Both the position numbers and the translations under genes were made by a program. Shown here one piece after another: positions 10,090 to 20,044 of a stretch of 64,000 nucleotides of DNA. Source of the DNA: Roseovarius albus (GTDB taxonomy: Bacteria > Pseudomonadota > Alphaproteobacteria > Rhodobacterales > Rhodobacteraceae); contig NZ_FWFX01000004.1 of NCBI RefSeq assembly GCF_900172335.1, positions 186,001-250,000 of the forward strand. The letters run 5' to 3'. The notes beneath the pieces are model-generated. The model was not told where the DNA came from and made no database searches. It saw only the letters and a program-made list of their open reading frames with translations. The stretch's first letter is position 1. Each line of letters begins with the position of its first letter.

Positions 10090-10347
10090 ATGGACATCAA
10101 AGATCGTGTGATACACATCATCGCCGAGCAGGCGGTTTTGGAACCTTCAGATGTCGGACTAGAAAGCACGCTCGAAGATCTCGGGATCGACAGCCTTGGT
10201 CTGGTGGAAAGCATTTTCGCGATTGAGGAAGCCTTTGACATCTCTGTGCCATTCAATGCCAATGAACCTAACGAAAGTGATTTCGATATTTCATCGGTCG
10301 CAACGATCATTGCGGGCATTGAAAAACTGGTGAAAGAACAATCGTGA
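10090..10347 (+). CDS. Acyl carrier protein (dedicated)
   Basis: An 85-residue carrier protein with Ser35 in GIDSLGLVE as the predicted phosphopantetheine site. It is acidic and of typical ACP length. The ATG at 10090 is preceded by ACGAGG. It lies 30 bases after lpxD, and its last four bases overlap the GTG of the ketoacyl synthase gene, so the three genes are very likely one transcript. Sequence and context are unlike housekeeping acpP, which normally sits between fabG and fabF. This suggests a special fatty acid pathway, as with AcpXL in rhizobia. Confidence 0.9.
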   Translation: MDIKDRVIHIIAEQAVLEPSDVGLESTLEDLGIDSLGLVESIFAIEEAFDISVPFNANEPNESDFDISSVATIIAGIEKLVKEQS

Positions 10348-11555
10348 ATCGTGTTGTTATTACCGGGGCGGGCACGATCAACGCCTTAGGGGCGTCGGTA
10401 CCTAAAACATTGGAGGCCATGCGCGAGGGGCGTTGCGGGATTTCGCAATTGGAAATCCGCGATGTCGAGCGATTGGCGATCCAAATAGGGGGGCAAGTCA
10501 AAGGGTATGAACCTGAAGAAGCATTCAATCGTCAGCAATTGGCTCTTTATGACCGGTTCACGCAGTTTACTCTGATTGCAGCGCGTGAGGCGATTGCGCA
10601 ATCAGGTTTGGAATTTTCTGGCGACCTAGCGGCACGCTCAGGTGTTGTTCTAGGTAACTCGGGTGGTGGAATGACAACACTCGATGACAACTACCGATCA
10701 GTTTACGAAGACGGAAAAAACCGCGTGCATCCGTTCGTCGTTCCAAAGTTGATGAACAATGCAGCCGCCAGCCACGTGTCGATGGAATTCAACCTCAAAG
10801 GCCCAAGTTTCACAGTTTCTACAGCCTGTGCTTCCTCAAACCACGCCATGGCGCAAGCCTTCCAGATGGTTCGCAGTGGTATGTCACCAGCGATGATCTC
10901 GGGTGGATCGGAATCGATGCTGTGTTTTGGCGGTGTGAAAGCCTGGGAAGGGTTGCGTGTTATGTCCAAAGACGCCTGCCGTCCGTTTTCGGCCAATCGA
11001 AACGGGATGGTTCAGGGCGAAGGGGCAGGGGTTTTTGTGTTCGAAGAGCTTGAACATGCAAAAAGTCGTGGGGCTGATATATTGGCCGAAATTGCAGGTT
11101 TTGCGATGTCATCTGACGCCTCGGACATTGTAATGCCGTCAAAACAAGGCGCCGCAAGAGCGATAAAGGGGGCAATCCAGGATGCAGGCATCTCGCGCGA
11201 AGAAGTTGGTTACATCAACGCGCACGGCACTGGCACAGCAGCGAATGATAAAACCGAAAGTGCTGCCGTCGCGGACGTCTTTGGCGCGCATGCTGACAAG
11301 CTGATGATAAGTTCAACCAAATCCATGCACGGACATCTGATTGGTGGCACTGGCGCGGTTGAACTGCTTGCTTGTATCATGGCGGTGAGAGATGGGATTA
11401 TTGCTCCCACGATTGGGTATGAAGAGCCAGATCCGGAATGTGCGTTGGACGTGGTTCCCAACGAGGCACGAGAAGCCCAGGTTGAAGTGGCTCTCTCCAA
11501 TGCTTTTGCCTTTGGGGGTTTAAACGCAGTGCTCGCACTCAAACGGTTTGCATGA
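10344..11555 (+). CDS. Beta-ketoacyl-ACP synthase (FabF-like)
   Basis: A 403-residue KAS II-type condensing enzyme that elongates acyl-ACP with malonyl-ACP. The thiolase-fold catalytic set is complete: Cys162 in STACASS, His294 in NAHGTGT and His329 in KSMHGHL. It starts with GTG at 10344 inside the ACP stop codon (GTGA overlap), which indicates translational coupling. Together with the ACP and LpxD-like genes it probably makes a particular acyl chain for lipid A or another envelope lipid. Confidence 0.92.
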   Translation: MNRVVITGAGTINALGASVPKTLEAMREGRCGISQLEIRDVERLAIQIGGQVKGYEPEEAFNRQQLALYDRFTQFTLIAAREAIAQSGLEFSGDLAARSGVVLGNSGGGMTTLDDNYRSVYEDGKNRVHPFVVPKLMNNAAASHVSMEFNLKGPSFTVSTACASSNHAMAQAFQMVRSGMSPAMISGGSESMLCFGGVKAWEGLRVMSKDACRPFSANRNGMVQGEGAGVFVFEELEHAKSRGADILAEIAGFAMSSDASDIVMPSKQGAARAIKGAIQDAGISREEVGYINAHGTGTAANDKTESAAVADVFGAHADKLMISSTKSMHGHLIGGTGAVELLACIMAVRDGIIAPTIGYEEPDPECALDVVPNEAREAQVEVALSNAFAFGGLNAVLALKRFA

Positions 11556-11559
11556 TTTC

Positions 11560-11587
11560 AAGGAAAAGGCCGCCCAATTGGACGGCC
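11560..11587 (-). terminator. Terminator of the ialB gene
   Basis: GGCCG (11568-11572) pairs with CGGCC (11583-11587), with a self-complementary CCAATTGG core. On the minus strand the stem runs into CCTTTTCCTT. It sits 25 bases past the stop of the minus-strand gene at 11613 and between convergent genes. Confidence 0.7.
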
Positions 11588-11612
11588 CGCAGAATAATCT
11601 GGTTTTAGCAGA

Positions 11613-12278
11613 TCAATTGTTTTTTACGGCATCGCTATTATAGGCCGCTGTGAAACCGTCCAATGAAATCCGGATATTCACCGGGCGGTCAGGGGCCTGA
11701 TAAGGTATGATCTGTAGCACCGCTTCGTTTCCAGCCTTGAATGCATCGACATCGCCTTGGGTAAATCCAAGTTGCGAGAAACAGGCATTCGCATCGCAGT
11801 AAAGAAACTTGTAAACTTTTGCATTTGCGCCATCGATGCCGATCTTGAGGTCTTGGGTGAGCAAAGTACCGAGAGGGACAGCAATGGTCGCGCCTGCAAC
11901 GGCCTGCGTGCCTTCAGCAAGTCTGAATAAATCAATCGTTGCGACAGGATTGCCAGCTTGATCGGGCAAGAGTTGATACATGTTGCACGGATCTTTTTCT
12001 GCCTCGCTCGTATAGCACTTAACCTGCCAATCGCCATATGTCTCGCCAATGTAAACGGTTGGCTGCGCTGGTTCACCAAGAGCGGGGGCTGCGGCCTCCT
12101 GGCTTTCCTCTGCAGTGTTTTCGGGGGTTTCCTCCGCGGCAGGCGCATCCGTCTCAGTTGTAGTATTCTCTGTTTCAACAACCGTATCTGCCGTCTCTGT
12201 GGTTTCCTCTTGGGCATAAGACATGGATCCCATTGCCAATACTGCGATGATGGAGAGGCTCGAATAAAGTTTTGTCAT
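11613..12278 (-). CDS. Invasion-associated locus B (IalB) family protein
   Basis: A secreted 221-residue protein from the ATG at 12278. Residues 1-22 form a signal peptide ending at SYAQ. Residues 23-70 are an acidic Thr/Glu/Ala/Pro-rich linker, low in complexity. The rest is the IalB domain, with TYGDWQVKCY and four Cys in two likely disulfide pairs. IalB-family proteins are common periplasmic proteins of alphaproteobacteria; the name comes from Bartonella, and invasion is not implied here. The molecular role is unknown. Confidence 0.85.
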   Translation of the reverse strand: MTKLYSSLSIIAVLAMGSMSYAQEETTETADTVVETENTTTETDAPAAEETPENTAEESQEAAAPALGEPAQPTVYIGETYGDWQVKCYTSEAEKDPCNMYQLLPDQAGNPVATIDLFRLAEGTQAVAGATIAVPLGTLLTQDLKIGIDGANAKVYKFLYCDANACFSQLGFTQGDVDAFKAGNEAVLQIIPYQAPDRPVNIRISLDGFTAAYNSDAVKNN

Positions 12279-12400
12279 TTTGGTCCTGTCGTTCCAATTG
12301 ATTTGCGTGGGGCCTAACACAGTCCTTTGGGGGAGTCAGTGCTTTTCCTGATTTATGCTGGCTCACGGGGCAAATAATCGCCGCTCAAAGGCTTGCTTTC

Positions 12401-12475
12401 AAAAGAAAAAGGAAAAGAGATTTCTCAATCTCTTTTCCTCTTCTCTCCCTGTCGGACAGGCCGACTTATTCATTG
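12401..12475 (-). ncRNA. Candidate small RNA, about 75 nt, with promoter and terminator
   Basis: On the minus strand a promoter-like pair, TTGACG (12505-12510) and TAGCGT (12482-12487), is spaced 17 nt. About 7 bases later a transcript would begin near 12475. It would contain a 5-bp hairpin, GTCGG-CCTGT-CCGAC (12451-12465), and a purine-rich linker (AGGGAGAGAAGAGG). It ends in a perfect 12-bp terminator stem (12411-12422 with 12427-12438, 4-nt loop) followed by TTTTTCTTTT. No ORF lies within it. This is inferred from sequence only; no known RNA family is recognised. Confidence 0.5.
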
Positions 12476-12529
12476 ATCGCGACGCTAGGACAGATCCTCT
12501 TTTGCGTCAACTGTTTATAGACACAAATT

Positions 12530-12561
12530 GAACAAAAAAGAGCCGCACCCATAGGTGCGGC
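12530..12561 (-). terminator. Orphan rho-independent terminator on the minus strand
   Basis: GCCGCACC (12542-12549) pairs with GGTGCGGC (12554-12561) around a 4-nt loop. On the minus strand it is followed by a CTCTTTTTTG tail. No minus-strand gene lies upstream within the 120 bases before the plus-strand ATPase gene. It may end a short RNA arising inside that gap, or a leader antisense to the ATPase gene; no clear promoter was found. Confidence 0.6.
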
Positions 12562-12687
12562 CAGTCTGACAGGGAGGAATTCATTCAAAACCACGATATG
12601 TTGGGTTCTGAAGAGGATTTCATACTAGCAAGAATGTGTTAACTGAGTATGTTCACATCGTGGAAAAAGTGAGACAGGGGTTTGGTC

Positions 12688-14229
12688 GTGGAAAATAACG
12701 TACTTATCGGCGGAGGTGGTGAAGGTTACGTCGTTAAACAAGGCTTGTCTTTGAGATACGCAAACCGTCATGGGTTAATCGCTGGGGCCACAGGCACGGG
12801 TAAGACCGTGACACTGCAAATCCTTGCTGAAGGGTTCTCTGCTGCTGGTGTTCCCGTATTCTTATCTGACGTCAAAGGGGATTTGTCGGGGCTTGCGGCA
12901 TCTGGCAGCGAACCCTTTAAGCTGCATCAAGCCTTCACCGATCGCGCGCAAACTATCGGATTTGACGATTATAGTTATTCCGCCTTTCCCGTGGTGTTCT
13001 GGGACTTGCTGGGCCAACAGGGGCACCCGGTGCGCACCACAGTTTCAGAAATGGGGCCTTTGCTTCTCTCACGCTTGATGGATCTGTCTGATGCCCAAGA
13101 GGGGGTGATGAATATAGCCTTCCGCGTGGCGGATGAAGACGGGTTGCCATTGCTCGACCTAAAAGACCTGCAGGCTCTCTTGGTTTGGGTTGGCGAAAAC
13201 AAGGACAAGCTCTCGTTACGCTATGGCAATATTTCTCCACAATCAGTTGGTGCAATTCAGCGGCAATTGCTGGTGCTGGAAAATCAAGGCGGTACAAAAC
13301 TGTTCGGTGAGCCGGCACTGGAGCTTGCAGACCTTATGCGCACCGCCCCAGATGGCCGTGGCAATATCAACATCTTGGCCGCAGATCAATTGATGGGATC
13401 GCCCAAGCTCTATGCCACCTTCTTGTTGTGGCTGCTCAGTGAATTGTTTGAAAACTTACCAGAGGTAGGAGATCCCGAGAAACCCAAACTGGTCTTCTTC
13501 TTTGACGAGGCGCACCTGCTGTTTGATGACGCTCCAAAGGCCTTGGTCGACAAAGTGGAACAGGTCGCCCGCCTGATCCGTTCTAAGGGCGTCGGTATCT
13601 ATTTCATAACCCAAAACCCAGATGATGTGCCCGAGGATATCTTGGGCCAGTTGGGAAACCGCGTGCAACACGCCCTGCGCGCCTTTACAGCCCGGGATCG
13701 CAAAGCGCTGACCCGCGCTGCAGAGACTTATCGACCAAATCCACGCTTTGACACCGCCGATGCCATTCGAGATGTCGGCACTGGTGAAGCCGTGACTTCG
13801 ATGCTTGAGGCCAAGGGCGCACCCGGCGTGGTAGAGCGCACATTGATCCGCCCGCCGTCTTCCAAACTTGGCCCGATCGATACAGCAGAACGCAAACAAC
13901 ATATGCAGGCCTCACCTGTTGCGGGTAAATATGACGAGATCAAAGACCGCAAATCTGCTTATGAGATTCTGGCCGCGCGCGCCGACGCCGCAGCTGGAGA
14001 GGCTGAGGTTTCCGAAGTTGAAGCCGAAGAAATGCCGCCCATGCAGCGCGAATTCAATACGGCGCGTCGCTATTCCGGATCCCGTGTCAAACGGTCAACC
14101 AGCCGCGGCCGCAGCATGGGACAGGAACTGGGTGATGCCCTGACCGGTGCCGTACTAAAAGAGCTCAAAGGCACAACCGGGCGTCGGATTGTCCGCGGGA
14201 TCCTTGGGAGCTTTTTTAAAGGTCGTTGA
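12688..14229 (+). CDS. HerA-like ATPase, DUF853 (YjgR) family
   Basis: A 513-residue P-loop ATPase of the DUF853/YjgR family, related to HerA helicases; its cellular role is not established. Walker A is GATGTGKT at residues 33-40, and Walker B is [10 protein letters not shown] near residue 271. An Arg- and Ser-rich segment close to the C-terminus precedes a final basic helix. I prefer the GTG at 12688, which has AGGGG 7 bases upstream, over the TTG at 12682, which is too close to it. It stands alone. Confidence 0.9.
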   Translation: MENNVLIGGGGEGYVVKQGLSLRYANRHGLIAGATGTGKTVTLQILAEGFSAAGVPVFLSDVKGDLSGLAASGSEPFKLHQAFTDRAQTIGFDDYSYSAFPVVFWDLLGQQGHPVRTTVSEMGPLLLSRLMDLSDAQEGVMNIAFRVADEDGLPLLDLKDLQALLVWVGENKDKLSLRYGNISPQSVGAIQRQLLVLENQGGTKLFGEPALELADLMRTAPDGRGNINILAADQLMGSPKLYATFLLWLLSELFENLPEVGDPEKPKLVFFFDEAHLLFDDAPKALVDKVEQVARLIRSKGVGIYFITQNPDDVPEDILGQLGNRVQHALRAFTARDRKALTRAAETYRPNPRFDTADAIRDVGTGEAVTSMLEAKGAPGVVERTLIRPPSSKLGPIDTAERKQHMQASPVAGKYDEIKDRKSAYEILAARADAAAGEAEVSEVEAEEMPPMQREFNTARRYSGSRVKRSTSRGRSMGQELGDALTGAVLKELKGTTGRRIVRGILGSFFKGR

Positions 14230-14340
14230 TGCATTCGTTCTGTAGGGAATTTGCATATACTGTGCATTCTTACGACAACGAATTGAACCTCTCCCGTACC
14301 CTCGTTATGGTGAAGGAAAGACTCTGACTCAGGACATCCC

Positions 14341-14583
14341 ATGACCGACACCCCCGTATCCGAAATGTCATTTGAACAGGCTATGAAAGAGCTGGAACAG
14401 GTGGTTGGCAAACTGGAGCGCGGAGATGTGGCGCTTGAGGCCTCTATTGCGCTGTATGAGCGTGGTGATGCGTTGAAAAAGCACTGTGAAGCCGAGTTGA
14501 AGCGTGCTGAGGAAAAAGTTGCCACCTTGACACTTGATCGAGATGGACAACCCACCGGCACCACACCTGCCGAAGGGATGTGA
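14341..14583 (+). CDS. xseB: Exodeoxyribonuclease VII small subunit
   Basis: An 80-residue subunit of exonuclease VII, which degrades single-stranded DNA together with XseA (not in the window). The core MSFEQAMKELEQVV and the segment LERGDVALEASIALYERGD are characteristic. It leads the xseB-ispA-dxs operon, a very common alphaproteobacterial arrangement, and its stop codon lies a few bases before the ispA start. Confidence 0.95.
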   Translation: MTDTPVSEMSFEQAMKELEQVVGKLERGDVALEASIALYERGDALKKHCEAELKRAEEKVATLTLDRDGQPTGTTPAEGM

Positions 14584-14588
14584 TCAGC

Positions 14589-15455
14589 ATGAATGAGGCT
14601 TTGACCGGGCTGGCAGCCCGGGTTCAAACGCATTTGGATCAGAGGCTGGCGCCCTTTGGTGATGACCTGGTGGCGCAGGCCATGCGTTACGCAGCGTCCG
14701 GCGGTAAACGGGTACGGGCCTTTCTAGTTGTCGAGTCGGCCAAGTTGCATGATGTGACTGAGGCACACGCCATCTGGCCCGCCTGCGGGATCGAAGCGAT
14801 GCACGCCTATAGCCTTGTACATGATGATATGCCTTGCATGGATGATGACGCTCTGCGCCGGGGGCAACCCACAGTGCATGTGAAATGGGACGAAGCCACG
14901 GCAACACTGGCCGGTGATGCGCTGCAATCGCTGGCGTTTGAATTGACTTTGCACCCCGAGGGTGCAGAAACGGCGCAAGCGCGTGCAGACCTTGGCCTTA
15001 GACTGGCGCGTGCGGCAGGCGGGCAGGGGATGGTCTTGGGTCAATCGCTTGATATCGCAGCTGAATCCGCGGAAACACCGCTCTCACTTGAAGAAATTAC
15101 TCATCTGCAGGCGGGTAAGACTGGCGCGCTGATTGAATGGTCTGCCACCGCCGGCGCAGTGATGGCCGGAGCTTCGACAGATGCATTGTCTATCTATGCT
15201 CAGGCACTTGGGTTGGCCTTCCAAATTCAGGACGATATCATTGATGTGACAGGCGATGCTGCCGAAGTGGGCAAGGCCGTTGGCAAGGACGAGGCCGCAG
15301 GAAAGGCCACATTTGTTTCGCTTTTGGGGCTGGATGGGGCAAAATACCGCGCTTCAAGCCTTGTCGATCAAGCCTGTGACGCCCTATCTGTATATGGAAA
15401 TGACGCAGACATGTTGCAGCTGCTCGCGCGCTTCGTTATCTCGCGTCAAAAATGA
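14589..15455 (+). CDS. ispA: Farnesyl/geranyl diphosphate synthase
   Basis: A polyprenyl synthase that condenses IPP with DMAPP and GPP, feeding quinones, undecaprenyl phosphate and possibly carotenoids. The 288-residue product has both aspartate-rich motifs: DDMPCMDDD (first DDxxxxD, FARM) and QDDIIDVTGD (second, SARM). I chose the ATG at 14589, about 11 bases after GAAGGG; a GTG at 14580 overlapping the xseB stop is possible but lies too close to that site. Its product acts downstream of dxs, the next gene. Confidence 0.94.
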   Translation: MNEALTGLAARVQTHLDQRLAPFGDDLVAQAMRYAASGGKRVRAFLVVESAKLHDVTEAHAIWPACGIEAMHAYSLVHDDMPCMDDDALRRGQPTVHVKWDEATATLAGDALQSLAFELTLHPEGAETAQARADLGLRLARAAGGQGMVLGQSLDIAAESAETPLSLEEITHLQAGKTGALIEWSATAGAVMAGASTDALSIYAQALGLAFQIQDDIIDVTGDAAEVGKAVGKDEAAGKATFVSLLGLDGAKYRASSLVDQACDALSVYGNDADMLQLLARFVISRQK

Positions 15456-15497
15456 ACCGGTCTGACACGAAATCTGACCCGGAAAGGACGCCGACCT

Positions 15498-17426
15498 ATG
15501 TCTGACCGCCCGCATACGCCCTTGCTGGACCAAGTGAACACACCTGCGGATCTCAAGCAGTTCAGTGATGTGCAGCTAACGCAACTGGCGCATGAAGTTC
15601 GGGCCGAGACCATTTCGGTCGTCTCGGAGACAGGCGGGCATCTTGGGGCCGGGCTGGGCGTGGTTGAACTGACTGTGGCCTTGCATGCGGTGTTTGATGC
15701 GCCCAAGGACAAGATCATCTGGGATGTTAGCCATCAATGCTATCCACACAAGATCCTGACCGGCCGTCGTGACCGCATGCGCACGCTTCGGCAAAAGGAT
15801 GGGGTTAGCGGTTTCACAAAACGCTCGGAGTCGCCCTACGATCCCTTTGGCGCGGCACATAGCTCCACCTCGATCAGCGCGGCCCTTGGCTTTGCTGTGG
15901 CGCGTGATCTGGGCGGAGCCTGTGATACCGGGCATGGTGACGCAATTGCAGTGATTGGCGATGGCGCAATGAGTGCGGGCATGGCCTTTGAAGCGCTCAA
16001 CAACGCGGGCCATCTGAAGAAACGCCTGATCGTAGTTCTGAACGACAATGAAATGTCGATTGCTCCACCGGTCGGCGCGTTTTCTTCCTATCTTTCGCGG
16101 CTTTACGCGGGTGAGCCGTTTCAGGAATTGAAAGCGGCCGCCAAAGGGGCGGTATCCCTGCTGCCTGAGCCTTTCAAAGAGGGGGCTAAACGCGCCAAGG
16201 ATATGCTTAAGGGCATGGCGGTGGGCGGTACCATGTTCGAAGAACTTGGATTCTCTTATGTCGGCCCGATTGATGGCCATGACATGGAGCAGTTGTTGCC
16301 TGTCCTACGCACGGTGCAAGAACGCGCCACTGGGCCGATCCTGATCCATATCACCACCAAAAAGGGCAAGGGCTACGCGCCTGCTGAAAACGCCCGTGAC
16401 GGAGGTCATGCGACTGGAAAATTCGACGTTCTGACGGGGGCACAAAAGAAATCCCCATCCAATGCGCCAAGCTATACCAAGGTGTTTTCTGAAGCATTGC
16501 TGGACCACGCTGCTAAGGACGATAAAATCTGCGCTGTGACTGCGGCGATGCCCGATGGCACCGGACTGGATCTGTTTGAGAAGCGCTACCCAAGCCGTTG
16601 TTTTGATGTCGGAATTGCCGAACAGCATGCCGTGACTTTCGCCGCCGGACTGGCGGCGGGTGGGTTGCGCCCGTTCTGCGCGCTTTATTCGACCTTCCTG
16701 CAGCGCGGCTATGATCAGGTGGTTCATGACGTGGCCATTCAGCGCCTGCCCGTGCGTTTTGCCATTGATCGCGCCGGGCTTGTTGGCGCTGATGGCGCCA
16801 CGCACGCTGGTAGCTTTGATACAGCTTTCCTCGCCAATTTGCCGGGTATGGTGGTCATGGCTGCCGCGGATGAGGCTGAATTGGTGCATATGGTCGCCAC
16901 CGCCGCCGCGCATGACAACGGACCGATTGCCTTCCGCTATCCACGTGGCGAGGGACAGGGTGTTGATATGCCAGAGGTCGGCGAGGTGCTGGAAATCGGT
17001 AAGGGCCGGATTGTGCGCGAGGGTGCCAAGGTCGCGATCTTGTCGTTTGGAACGCGCTTGGGCGAGGTCTTGAAAGCGTCCGAGTCCTTATCAGCACGTG
17101 GGATTTCCCCAACTGTGGCCGATGCTCGGTTTGCTAAGCCACTCGATGAAAATCTGATACTTGACCTGGTCGAAACGCATGACGCGCTGATCACCATTGA
17201 AGAGGGTGCTGTCGGTGGATTTGGTAGCCATGTCAGCCAGTTACTGGCCGATCATGGAGTGTTCGATCATGGTTTCAAATTCCGTTCCATGGTGTTGCCT
17301 GACATTTTCATAGACCAAGCCAACCCCGAAGACATGTACAGCGTTGCTGCTCTGAACGCATCAGACATTGAGGCGAAGGTGCTGGATATTTTGGGCGTCT
17401 CACAGCTCAGCGATAAACGCGCTTAA
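15498..17426 (+). CDS. dxs: 1-deoxy-D-xylulose-5-phosphate synthase
   Basis: A thiamine-diphosphate enzyme that joins pyruvate and glyceraldehyde 3-phosphate, the first step of the MEP isoprenoid pathway. The 642-residue length is standard. The ThDP motif begins GDGAMSAG at residue 154 and continues to NDNEMSI. The transketolase pyrimidine-binding domain has [15 protein letters not shown], followed by the C-terminal transketolase domain. It is the third gene of the xseB-ispA-dxs operon, 42 bases after ispA. The last four bases overlap the end of the convergent regulator gene. Confidence 0.97.
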   Translation: MSDRPHTPLLDQVNTPADLKQFSDVQLTQLAHEVRAETISVVSETGGHLGAGLGVVELTVALHAVFDAPKDKIIWDVSHQCYPHKILTGRRDRMRTLRQKDGVSGFTKRSESPYDPFGAAHSSTSISAALGFAVARDLGGACDTGHGDAIAVIGDGAMSAGMAFEALNNAGHLKKRLIVVLNDNEMSIAPPVGAFSSYLSRLYAGEPFQELKAAAKGAVSLLPEPFKEGAKRAKDMLKGMAVGGTMFEELGFSYVGPIDGHDMEQLLPVLRTVQERATGPILIHITTKKGKGYAPAENARDGGHATGKFDVLTGAQKKSPSNAPSYTKVFSEALLDHAAKDDKICAVTAAMPDGTGLDLFEKRYPSRCFDVGIAEQHAVTFAAGLAAGGLRPFCALYSTFLQRGYDQVVHDVAIQRLPVRFAIDRAGLVGADGATHAGSFDTAFLANLPGMVVMAAADEAELVHMVATAAAHDNGPIAFRYPRGEGQGVDMPEVGEVLEIGKGRIVREGAKVAILSFGTRLGEVLKASESLSARGISPTVADARFAKPLDENLILDLVETHDALITIEEGAVGGFGSHVSQLLADHGVFDHGFKFRSMVLPDIFIDQANPEDMYSVAALNASDIEAKVLDILGVSQLSDKRA

Positions 17427-18424
17427 ACCGATAACCGCGCCGATTGTGTGCCACGCTCGCGATAGGGCGTGGTGTTGTAATGCGCGCGGTAGCATTTGGA
17501 AAAATGCGAAGGTGAGGCAAAGCCGCAGGCCAGCGCCACGTTGATTACCGTCATATCCGTCTGCATCAACAGATTGCGTGCTTTTTGCAGGCGCAGCTCC
17601 ATATAGTAGCGCTTCGGGCTGCGGTTCAGGTAGCGGCGGAACAGGCGCTCCAACTGGCGCGTCGACATGCCGACATCTTTGGCCAGGATCGACGGGCTGA
17701 TCGGCTCTTCGATGTTGGCTTCCATCATCTGGATGACCTGGCTAAGTTTCGGGTGACGCACCCCGATGCGGGTCGGAACTGACAGGCGCTGCGTGTCCTG
17801 ATCGGTGCGGATCGAGGAATAGATCAACTGGTCCGCCACAGCATTGGCCAATTGTTCACCATGATCATCGGCAATGATCTTGAGCATCAGATCGATGGAA
17901 GAGGTACCGCCAGCAGTGGTCATGCGGTTGCCATCCACGATGAAGACCGACTTGGTCAGTTCAACCTCGTCAAACTCTTCCATGAAGCTGTCATGGTTTT
18001 CCCAATGGATGGTCGCACGTTTGTTGTTTAGCAGCCCGGCTTTGGCCAGCGTATAGGCTGCGGTGCACAACCCACCCACACGCAGTCCTTTACGGGTTTC
18101 GCGTCGCACCCAGTTCAACAGCTTCTTGGTGGTTGCTGTTTGAATCTCTGTGCCGCCACAGAGCATAACGCAATCATCGCGGTTCAATTCTCCCAGAGGG
18201 GAATCGAGTTTGAAGATTGACCCGGCGGAGCAATTGACCGTGTTGTCTGAATCGCCTGTCGTGACCCATTCGTACAGGACATCTTCACCCATGCGGTTGG
18301 CAATGCGCAGGCATTCAATTGCTGCTGCGTAACTCAGCAGGCTGAAATTATCCAACAAAACGAACACAAAGCGCTGAGGTGCGCCCTTGGATGTTGTTTT
18401 TATTTTGCCGTCACCTGCAGCCAT
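17423..18424 (-). CDS. GlxA-type AraC-family transcriptional regulator (DJ-1/PfpI domain)
   Basis: A 333-residue regulator. Residues 18-190 are a DJ-1/PfpI-like amidotransferase fold, with [13 protein letters not shown] in place of the nucleophile elbow. Residues 230-325 are an AraC/XylS DNA-binding domain with two helix-turn-helices ([20 protein letters not shown] and [20 protein letters not shown]). Relatives include GbdR and ArgR-type activators of glycine betaine and arginine catabolism, but nothing next to it points to a specific target. The first 13 residues are basic and outside the domain. Confidence 0.88.
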   Translation of the reverse strand: MAAGDGKIKTTSKGAPQRFVFVLLDNFSLLSYAAAIECLRIANRMGEDVLYEWVTTGDSDNTVNCSAGSIFKLDSPLGELNRDDCVMLCGGTEIQTATTKKLLNWVRRETRKGLRVGGLCTAAYTLAKAGLLNNKRATIHWENHDSFMEEFDEVELTKSVFIVDGNRMTTAGGTSSIDLMLKIIADDHGEQLANAVADQLIYSSIRTDQDTQRLSVPTRIGVRHPKLSQVIQMMEANIEEPISPSILAKDVGMSTRQLERLFRRYLNRSPKRYYMELRLQKARNLLMQTDMTVINVALACGFASPSHFSKCYRAHYNTTPYRERGTQSARLSV

Positions 18425-18596
18425 GGTGGCGAATCTCCGACATTAACGGGTCTGTTCGCGGCGACTTTCACGAAACTGTCGTAATTTACAAGCATTCCTT
18501 TTCCAAGATTGCGAGAAATCCGACACGACCTATATGGTCTCTCAGTTAGAGCTCTAGTATAGGGATGGCTCAGAATTCTGAAAGCGGAGAAATAAG

Positions 18597-19967
18597 ATGA
18601 CTGATTGGCAAAAATCTGGCTGGCGTGCAAAACCGCGGATTCAGATGCCAGACTATACCGATGCTGATGCGTTGCACGCGGTTGAAGCGCGTCTTTCACA
18701 GTATCCTCCGCTCGTGTTTGCCGGTGAGGCGCGCCGCCTGAAAGCCGCGCTTGGTGCCGCATCACGGGGCGAGGCGTTTTTGCTGCAAGGTGGGGATTGT
18801 GCCGAGGCCTTCGACCAGTTCAGCGCTGATGCAATCCGCGACACCTTCAAGGTTATGCTGCAAATGGCGATGGTCCTAACCCACGGTGCCAAAGTGCCGG
18901 TGATCAAGGTTGGTCGCATGGCCGGGCAGTTTGCCAAACCGCGCAGCGCACCGACCGAGGTGGTCGATGGCGTGGAACTACCCAGCTACCGCGGTGATAT
19001 TATTAACGACCTAGAGTTTACGCCTGAATCGCGTATTCCGAACCCGGACAAGATGCTGCGGGCCTATACGCAGGCTGCCGCTACATTGAACTTGCTACGC
19101 GCGTTTTCGACCGGTGGTTATGCTGATGTGCATCAGGTCCACGCCTGGACATTGGGATTCACTGAGGGCGAGAAGGCCGCGCGTTACCGCGACATGGCCA
19201 ACCGGATCAGTGACACACTTGATTTCATGAAGGCCGCTGGCATTGACAGCGACAACTCGCACAGCCTGCAGACCGTAGACTTCTACACCAGCCACGAAAG
19301 CCTGCTGCTGGAATATGAAGAGGCGCTAACACGTCTGGATTCCACTTCCGGCAAATGGCTGGCAGGCTCGGGTCACATGATCTGGATCGGCGACCGTACC
19401 CGTCAACCCGATGGTGCGCATGTGGAATTCGCCCGCGGCGTCCAGAACCCGATTGGCCTAAAATGCGGCCCAACAACAACGGCAGAAGATCTCAAGGTTC
19501 TGATGGAAAAACTGAACCCTGAGAACGAAGCTGGTCGCCTGACCCTGATTGCACGTTTTGGCGCAGGCAATGTAGGCGAACATCTTCCACGTCTGATCAA
19601 AGCGGTTCAAGAAGAAGGGGCCAATGTGGTTTGGGTCTGCGATCCAATGCATGGCAACACCATCAAATCGGCCACAGGCTACAAAACGCGCCCGTTTGAA
19701 TCGGTTCTGCGCGAGGTGCGCGAGTTCTTTGGCGTTCATAAGGCCGAGGGCACCATTCCTGGCGGCGTTCATTTCGAGATGACTGGCCAAGATGTGACCG
19801 AATGCATCGGCGGTATGCGCGCGGTAAGCGAAGAGGACCTCTCTGATCGCTACCACACAGCCTGTGATCCGCGCCTGAACGCTAGCCAGTCGCTAGAACT
19901 AGCCTTCCTCGTGGCAGAAGAACTGTCAGATCTACGTGAAAACCGGCTGGCGGCACAGGCTGTATAG
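18597..19967 (+). CDS. 3-deoxy-7-phosphoheptulonate synthase, type II
   Basis: The first enzyme of the shikimate pathway, condensing PEP with erythrose 4-phosphate. The 456-residue product is of the plant/AroH-II type, not the E. coli type I. Family signatures include [29 protein letters not shown], the segment HGLPD-like VHAWTLGF, and the C-terminal [10 protein letters not shown] and VTECIGG. The ATG follows AGAAATAAG. It stands alone, with its own terminator. A later shikimate enzyme, aroQ, occurs at 46085 in a different context. Confidence 0.95.
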   Translation: MTDWQKSGWRAKPRIQMPDYTDADALHAVEARLSQYPPLVFAGEARRLKAALGAASRGEAFLLQGGDCAEAFDQFSADAIRDTFKVMLQMAMVLTHGAKVPVIKVGRMAGQFAKPRSAPTEVVDGVELPSYRGDIINDLEFTPESRIPNPDKMLRAYTQAAATLNLLRAFSTGGYADVHQVHAWTLGFTEGEKAARYRDMANRISDTLDFMKAAGIDSDNSHSLQTVDFYTSHESLLLEYEEALTRLDSTSGKWLAGSGHMIWIGDRTRQPDGAHVEFARGVQNPIGLKCGPTTTAEDLKVLMEKLNPENEAGRLTLIARFGAGNVGEHLPRLIKAVQEEGANVVWVCDPMHGNTIKSATGYKTRPFESVLREVREFFGVHKAEGTIPGGVHFEMTGQDVTECIGGMRAVSEEDLSDRYHTACDPRLNASQSLELAFLVAEELSDLRENRLAAQAV

Positions 19968-19989
19968 GCCAATCTCTTAATAGATTTTC

Positions 19990-20030
19990 AAACCCCGGTG
20001 CGTTTTCAACAACGCGCCGGGGTTTCATTT
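19990..20030 (+). terminator. Terminator of the DAHP synthase gene
   Basis: AACCCCGGTGCGTT (19991-20004) pairs with AACGCGCCGGGGTT (20011-20024) with one mismatch, then TTCATTTG. It starts 24 bases after the stop codon. It may also act against the convergent PAS gene. Confidence 0.75.
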
Positions 20031-20044
20031 GTTCAGTTTGACCT

